Shown here piece after piece: positions 51,936 to 56,597 of a stretch of DNA of 56,597 nt. The notes beneath the pieces were generated by a model, which saw nothing but the letters and a program-made list of their open reading frames with translations, searched no databases and was not told the DNA's origin. The stretch spans positions 1-56,597 of the forward strand of contig QFOV01000001.1 of assembly GCA_003248565.1 (NCBI GenBank), written 5' to 3'. Made by a program: the position numbers and the translations under genes. Position 1 is the stretch's first letter, and each line of letters opens with the position of its first letter. The stretch is from Stenotrophomonas sp. (GTDB lineage: Bacteria > Pseudomonadota > Gammaproteobacteria > Xanthomonadales > Xanthomonadaceae).

Positions 51936-52490
51936 TCAGTGTCCGCCCGCTGCGTCTTGCCGCACCGACTGCGGCACCCGCCGCAGCTTGCTGACGTCGT
52001 AGCCCATTGCCTTGATGCGCTCCACCGCGCGTTGATAGTCCGCTTCCGAAACCTGCGGTGTGCGCGCCATGTACCAGACGTAATCGCGCTTGCTGCGGGC
52101 GACGATGGTCTGGCTGTAGCCCTCGTCCACCCAGGCGATGATGTATTCGGCCTGGATCGGCCAGATGAACTGCATGCCCCAGACTGCGCCATTGCCTTTG
52201 GCCTCGACCTTGCCGATGGGGTGCATGGTTTTCAGTGGCGCCTGGAAACTGCCCTTGCGGTAGGTGAAGGTTGTCTGGATACGTCCGTCGGGCCGCGGTG
52301 CATAGCTTTCAACCGCATCGAAGGCTTCGCGTTCCGGTCGCGACGGAATATGCGCGATCACATACCAGTCGCCCATGAAGCGCGGAACATCCACCGATGC
52401 CGGGCGCGGGATCGGGCGCGTGTCCAGGTTGCTGCAGCCAGCGCCGAACAAGGCGATGGACAGCATCGACAGCAGCGGCAAGGTTCGCAT
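51936..52490 (-). CDS. blc: Outer-membrane lipocalin (Blc-like)
   Basis: 184 residues from the ATG at 52490, 14 bp after the stop of the upstream methyltransferase gene. A lipoprotein signal (ALFGAGC) leads to the lipocalin barrel: RFMGDWYVIAHIPSR carries the Gly-x-Trp motif, and VWGMQFIWPIQAEYIIAWVD and RDYVWYMARTP follow. Blc-type lipocalins bind lysophospholipids or fatty acids at the outer membrane. As the last gene of a lipid-modification operon its ligand may be a product of it. Confidence 0.9.
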   Translation of the reverse strand: MRTLPLLSMLSIALFGAGCSNLDTRPIPRPASVDVPRFMGDWYVIAHIPSRPEREAFDAVESYAPRPDGRIQTTFTYRKGSFQAPLKTMHPIGKVEAKGNGAVWGMQFIWPIQAEYIIAWVDEGYSQTIVARSKRDYVWYMARTPQVSEADYQRAVERIKAMGYDVSKLRRVPQSVRQDAAGGH

Positions 52491-52504
52491 GCGCGTGTCC
52501 TTCT

Positions 52505-53581
52505 TCAGCGGGGACGGAACAGGTAGTGCGCCACCAGCCATTGCTGGCCGTCGTCGTAACCGAACAGCTCCGCGCAGGCCATCCAGAACATGCGCCAGCG
52601 CTGCCACCAGATACGTGCCGCGGCATCACTGCCGTAGGTCTGCGCCAGCAGCGGCATGAGCTGCTCGCGGGCGGCATCCTGGCGCTGCAGCCAATGGTTG
52701 GCGGTGCGTTGATAGTGACGGCCATCCAGCAGCCAGCGCTGCTGCAGCCGCATGTCACGCTGGAAATGCAGCAGGGTATCGGCAGCCGGCATCAGCCCGC
52801 CGGTGAAGAAATGACGCCCCATCCAGTTGTCCTCGCCCATCGTGTCGAACGGATACATATGCGTGCGATGGGCAAATATATGCACGAACAAGGCGCCGTC
52901 CGGCTTCAGCCAGCGCGAGATGCGGCCAAGCAGGCGTTCGTAGTTGCGGATGTGCTCGAACATCTCCACCGATACACAGCGGTCGAACGTGGCGGCAGGC
53001 AGCTGCAGTTGGTTGACATCGATGGTCAGCACTTCGACGTTGTCCAGGCCGCGTGCCTTGCACTTGGCGAGGATGTGCTTGCGCTGGCTGTGTGAGTTGG
53101 AGACTGCGGTGATGCGCGCGCCAGGATAGCGTTCGGCCATCCACAGGGTCAGCGAGCCCCAGCCGCAGCCCAGTTCGAGGATGTGCTGGCCATTGGCGAG
53201 CCCGGCGCGTTGCCCGTACAGCTCCAGCATGGCGTCCTCGGCCTGATCCAGGGTCTCGGTGCCGGTGTGGTAGTAGCAGCTGCTGTACTTCAAGCGGTGG
53301 CCAAGGCAGGCCTGGAAGAACGCAGCAGGCACTTCGTAGTGCTGGCGGTTGGCAGCATCCACATGCAGGGCGAGTGGACTGCTGGACAACTCGGCGATGC
53401 GCCGGCTGAACCGCTCCGATTGCGCTTGCAGGCCTTCCTCCGATTCCTCCTCCAGTCGCTGTGCGCACAGGCGGCGGATGCCCCAGCGCAGTGCGGCATC
53501 CGGCAGCCAACCGCGCTCGGCCCAGCCGGTCAGGCCGGGCTCGGCATGGATGGCGGAATCCAGTTGCGTGGCTGCATTCAT
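52505..53581 (-). CDS. CFA-type SAM-dependent methyltransferase, copy 1
   Basis: 358 residues. The methyltransferase fold has the SAM loop ILELGCGWGSLTLWMAERY at about residues 133-151, plus AVSNSHSQRKHI and VSVEMFEHIRNYERLL. It belongs to the cyclopropane-fatty-acyl-phospholipid synthase family in the wide sense, which methylates double bonds in membrane lipids. The N-terminal domain is shorter than in E. coli Cfa, so the product may be a methyl-branched chain and not a cyclopropane ring. It overlaps the DUF1295 gene by 4 bases. Confidence 0.87.
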   Translation of the reverse strand: MNAATQLDSAIHAEPGLTGWAERGWLPDAALRWGIRRLCAQRLEEESEEGLQAQSERFSRRIAELSSSPLALHVDAANRQHYEVPAAFFQACLGHRLKYSSCYYHTGTETLDQAEDAMLELYGQRAGLANGQHILELGCGWGSLTLWMAERYPGARITAVSNSHSQRKHILAKCKARGLDNVEVLTIDVNQLQLPAATFDRCVSVEMFEHIRNYERLLGRISRWLKPDGALFVHIFAHRTHMYPFDTMGEDNWMGRHFFTGGLMPAADTLLHFQRDMRLQQRWLLDGRHYQRTANHWLQRQDAAREQLMPLLAQTYGSDAAARIWWQRWRMFWMACAELFGYDDGQQWLVAHYLFRPR

Positions 53582-54363
53582 GGTGATTGCTCCTTGGCGG
53601 TGCGGGGAAACCAGGGGAAGAACATCGGGGTGCTGCGCTGGTAAGCGCGGTAGTCTTCACCGCGGCTGCGTAACGCCTGCTTCTCGGTGAACGGCACGCC
53701 GCTCAGGTAGCGCAGGAACAGGTACATCAGCACCGGCCCGGTCCACGCCAGCCACCACAACGGCGAGCCGACGGCCAGCAGCACGTAGGTGAACCAGTGC
53801 AGCCATTCGAAGAAATAGTTCGGATGCCGCGAGCAGCGCCACAGCCCCTGCCGACAGGTGCGGCCTTTGTTGGCTGGCGCTGCACGGAAGCGCGCAAGCT
53901 GACGATCGGCGCTGGACTCGCCGAGCACGCTCAGCAGCCAGACCAAACCTGCTGCCATCACCCAGATGTAGCCATCGGTGTGCGGATTGCTGGCCACCGC
54001 GACGAACGGCAGCGCGAACAGAACTATCAGCAACGCCTGGGCAATGAAGAAGCCGAAGATCTTGCCCTGATGGCTGTGCCAATGTTCGCGCAGATACGTG
54101 TAGCGACCATCTTCGGACTCATGTCGCACGCGCTGCCATAGATGCAGGGCAAGCCGGCTTCCCCACAATCCGCCGAGCACGGCCAAGCTGATGCGCGGCA
54201 ACGCTGCGCCGTCGCCCAGCCACGCGAGCAGCAGCGCGGCGGCAGCCAGGCCCTTGGCCCAGAGCACATCGACGATGCCGATGTTGCGATGGCGGCGCTG
54301 CCAGGCCCAGCCCCAGAGCATGATCGCCACGGCGTACAGCAGTACCCAGCCCAGATTGTTCAT
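53578..54363 (-). CDS. DUF1295 membrane protein (steroid-reductase-like)
   Basis: 261 residues from the ATG at 54363, in a 4-base overlap with DUF2878. About six membrane helices. The family block is LGESSADRQLARFRA, then QGLWRCSRHPNYFFEWLHW. The fold is of the steroid 5-alpha-reductase/isoprenylcysteine methyltransferase type that uses NADPH or SAM near the membrane. Exact reaction is not known. Constant pairing with CFA-type methyltransferases suggests work on unsaturated or branched acyl chains. Confidence 0.87.
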   Translation of the reverse strand: MNNLGWVLLYAVAIMLWGWAWQRRHRNIGIVDVLWAKGLAAAALLLAWLGDGAALPRISLAVLGGLWGSRLALHLWQRVRHESEDGRYTYLREHWHSHQGKIFGFFIAQALLIVLFALPFVAVASNPHTDGYIWVMAAGLVWLLSVLGESSADRQLARFRAAPANKGRTCRQGLWRCSRHPNYFFEWLHWFTYVLLAVGSPLWWLAWTGPVLMYLFLRYLSGVPFTEKQALRSRGEDYRAYQRSTPMFFPWFPRTAKEQSP

Positions 54364-54908
54364 GTGCAAGCACCTGTTGGTTGCCCTTGGGTTGAACTGC
54401 GGGTCCACCTGCGCGCGTTCGTGACCAGCAGCGTCAGCGCCACGCTCCAGCCGATGCCAAGCAGCAGCAAACCCTGCCAAGTGGGGGCGGACAAATGCAC
54501 GGCGTCAAAGCCGCGTGCAGCGGATAGATAGGCCAGCGGTGCCAACAGCAGGCCGAAGGTTGCCGGCAGCAAGCTGTGCCGCTGCAGGAAGGCCATCGAC
54601 GAGGTCAGTGTCATCGAGAACGCGGCCCACAGCGCCATGATCCAGGGCGGCGGTGCCCAGCCGAACGGCGCAGCGGCGTAGGCGACACGACCGCTTGCCG
54701 CTGCAAGCCCATCGACCAGCCAGGCGCACACCAGTGCGAGCAGCAGCAGGCGCAGCTCGGTCCGCGGCTGCGTGGCGCTGTAGAGCTGGCTGGCGATGTA
54801 GAGGGCGGAGGCCAGCAGCGCAGGCCATTGCCAACCGCGCCCGGCACCTGCCACGGCGCACAGCCAGACCAGTTGGTTGCCGAGCAGGTTGAGCAGGGTC
54901 CGGCGCAT
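54360..54908 (-). CDS. DUF2878 membrane protein
   Basis: 182 residues with five to six membrane helices: NLLGNQLVWLCAVAGAGRGW at the start, APFGWAPPPWIMALWAAFSMTL in the middle. These are the features of DUF2878. Function is unknown. The start lies 1 bp after the stop of the upstream methyltransferase gene, so its translation probably depends on that gene being read through. Confidence 0.85.
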   Translation of the reverse strand: MRRTLLNLLGNQLVWLCAVAGAGRGWQWPALLASALYIASQLYSATQPRTELRLLLLALVCAWLVDGLAAASGRVAYAAAPFGWAPPPWIMALWAAFSMTLTSSMAFLQRHSLLPATFGLLLAPLAYLSAARGFDAVHLSAPTWQGLLLLGIGWSVALTLLVTNARRWTRSSTQGQPTGACT

Positions 54909-54909
54909 G

Positions 54910-56182
54910 TCAGCCGATCAGCCCGGCGTTGGCGGCGGGTTGATGGCCGGGCCGCGCCAGCAACAGGTGTGAGACGCCGATCGAGCGTTCAAGGAAGCCG
55001 CCCTCGCAGTACGCAAGATAGAACTCCCAGAGCCGGCAGAAGCGCGCGTCGAAGCCTTGTGCGTGCACCGCAGGCAGCTGTGCCATGAAGCGTTGGCGCC
55101 AGGCGCGCAGGGTCAAGGCATAGGAGTAGCCGAAGTCGTGCTGGGCCACCAGCTGCAGGTCGCTGGCTCGCGTCTTCGCCGCCAGGATCGCTGCAATCGA
55201 GGGGATGAAGCTGCCGGGGAACACGAAGCGCTTGATGTAGTCCACGCTGCGTCGGGCCTGTTTGTAGCGATGGTCCTCGATGGTGATCGCCTGCAGCAGC
55301 GCAACGCCATCGGGCTTGAGCAGGCGCTGCAGGGTGGCCATGTAGGTGTCCAGGTATTCGGCACCAATGGCCTCGATCATCTCGATCGAGACCAACTTGT
55401 CGAACTGGCCTCCAAGATCACGGTAGTCCTGCATCAGCAGGGTGATCCGGTCCTGCAGTCCGGCCTCGCGCACTCGTTGCGCGGCCAGTGCGTGCTGCTC
55501 CGCCGAGATCGTGGTGGTGGTGACGTGGCAGCCGTAGTGCCGTGCCGCGTGCAGGGCGAAACCACCCCAGCCGGTACCGATCTCGATCACGCGGTCGCCG
55601 GCCTGCAACTGCAGCTGCTGACAGATGCGGTCGAGCTTGCGCTGTGAGGCCTGCTCAAGCGATGTGTGTTCGTCGGCAAACAACGCGGAGGAATACATCA
55701 GGTCCGGCGACAGGAACAGCGCGAAGAAATCGTTGCCGAGGTCATAGTGCGCGGCGATGTTGCGGCGGCTGCCTTCGCGGCTGTTGCGCGCGGCTGTTGC
55801 GCCGCAGCCGGCTCCATCCACGCAGCAGCCAGCCACCAATACGCGCGGGGCCGCGTTCCATGCCATCGAGCAGGTCGCGGTTGCGCACCAGGATGCGCAC
55901 CAGCGTGACCAGGTCATCGCAACGCCAGTCGCCGTTGATATAGCTCTCGCCAGCACCGACGCTGCCTTGTGCGGCGACCTTGCGATAGAACGCGGGATCA
56001 TCAATGGTCACAGTGGCCTGCAGCTGCGCTGAAGCATCGCCGAGCACCACCTCGCCGAGCACGTCGTGCACACGCAGGCAGCCCTCACGCAATGGTGCGA
56101 GTTCGGCCAGCAGCCGGCGCCGCAGCAGTGCATCCAGCGCACCGGGCTGTGGCAGGGCCACCGAGGAAGTCATCTGGTTCAT
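54910..56182 (-). pseudogene. cfa: CFA-type methyltransferase copy 2, frameshifted by a 13-bp duplication
   Basis: The N-terminal part is read from the ATG at 56182 (residues LREGCLRVHDVLGEVVLG, GESYINGDWRCDDL). The C-terminal part is in another frame (NIAAHYDLGNDFFALFLSPD, VIEIGTGWGGFALHAARHYG) down to 54910. The switch falls at a perfect 13-bp tandem repeat at 55777-55802. Removing one copy gives 1260 bp, exactly 420 codons, with RRNSREGSRRNIAAHYDLGN in one frame. As written the N-frame stops at 55742. The restored length, about 419 residues, and the SAM loop fit the CFA synthase family. It is either inactive here or phase-variable, or the repeat is a sequencing error. It overlaps DUF1365 by 4 bases. 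Confidence 0.88.
55777..55802. repeat. Perfect 13-bp tandem duplication inside cfa
   Basis: GCGGCTGTTGCGC occurs twice, directly joined, at 55777-55789 and 55790-55802. 13 is not a multiple of three, so the extra copy shifts the frame of the methyltransferase gene. Confidence 0.95.
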
Positions 56183-56597
56183 CGCGTTTTCTCGGCGAGG
56201 GAAGGATGGTCATGGACCGGGTTGCGCTTGAGCCACAGCCGCAGTGCCTGCCAGTGGATGGCGGCGACCACCTGCAGCGTCATCAGCGGGTAGCGGGCCA
56301 GCACCCGCGCCAAGCCGGCGCCATTGAGCGGGTGGCGCTGCATGGACTGGGTTGCGTCGAACTGGCGCAGGCCTTCGCGCCATACCTGCATATGCACCTG
56401 CAGGTCGTCGGCTGGCGCGGTGAGGCGCCAGTCGTAGCGGCAATCCATCGCCATGAACGGCGAAACATGGAAGCACTTGTCGAACTGCCAGCGCAGCGCC
56501 CGGCCGTTGCTGAGCGCGGTTGCCGCAGGCAGTACATAGGCGTGGCGTTCTTTCCATGGCGTGTTGGTGATGTCCGCCACGATGCAGTCCAGGCTGA
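56179..56597 (-). CDS. DUF1365 protein, cut by the window edge
   Basis: At least 139 residues, open to the right edge, so the N-terminal part is missing. The family block is DCIVADITNTPWKERHAYVLP, then FDKCFHVSPFMAMDCRYDW and the end LARVLARYPLMTLQVVAAIHWQALRLW. DUF1365 genes sit beside CFA-type methyltransferases and FAD oxidoreductases in many proteobacteria. It ends in an ATGA overlap with the cfa pseudogene. Likely role is in acyl-chain modification; the reaction is unknown. Confidence 0.9.
   Translation of the reverse strand, partial: SLDCIVADITNTPWKERHAYVLPAATALSNGRALRWQFDKCFHVSPFMAMDCRYDWRLTAPADDLQVHMQVWREGLRQFDATQSMQRHPLNGAGLARVLARYPLMTLQVVAAIHWQALRLWLKRNPVHDHPSLAEKTR

Overview
The window looks like a chromosome segment of a high-G+C gammaproteobacterium of the Xanthomonadaceae, most likely the Stenotrophomonas maltophilia group. 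This is inferred from protein style and from the right-hand gene cluster; no rRNA or other marker gene is present. No tRNA, CRISPR array, integrase or intact transposase was recognised.

Left part (1-8.4 kb): an accessory region of mixed composition. An XRE regulator is divergent from a set coding for a DnaJ-domain protein, a two-helix membrane protein and three lipoproteins. After a strong terminator come remains of a mobilisable element: a short MobA/MobL relaxase, a DUF3987 protein, a small protein, an AlpA-like regulator and an A+T-rich gene of unknown role.

Middle (8.8-49.2 kb): a dense metal and metalloid resistance island. It has three separate CzcCBA-type (HME-RND) efflux systems. The first follows a MerR/CadR-like regulator and a CDF exporter. 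The second is followed by HupE, an anchor protein, a small periplasmic protein and an NreB-like MFS carrier. The third is followed by a CzcP-like P-type ATPase and a response regulator without its phospho-acceptor aspartate. Between them are a sulfur-type module (ArsR-rhodanese fusion, OsmC, DsrE, MFS carriers), an arsenic operon pair (arsR-acr3 and arsH-arsC-arsN2) with a ChrA chromate carrier, an eptA-dgkA lipid A modification pair, and a second ArsR with a BASS-type arsenic carrier. Three small His-rich CzcI-like proteins sit near these modules. A short palindrome family with a TGGCCG-type core recurs in the non-coding gaps that separate modules.

Right part (49.9-56.6 kb): probable core chromosome. 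A small pair of unknown or immunity-like genes and a GNAT acetyltransferase lead to a tightly packed membrane-lipid cluster: DUF1365, CFA-type methyltransferase, DUF2878, DUF1295, a second CFA-type methyltransferase and a lipocalin. The first methyltransferase gene is out of frame because of a perfect 13-bp tandem duplication, whose removal restores one continuous frame.

The metal genes form a layered export system: inner-membrane carriers (CDF, P-type ATPase, MFS, Acr3, ChrA) pass ions to the periplasm, RND pumps carry them across the outer membrane, and small His-rich periplasmic proteins may buffer or sense them. Regulators of three classes (MerR, ArsR, OmpR-like) are embedded in the modules.
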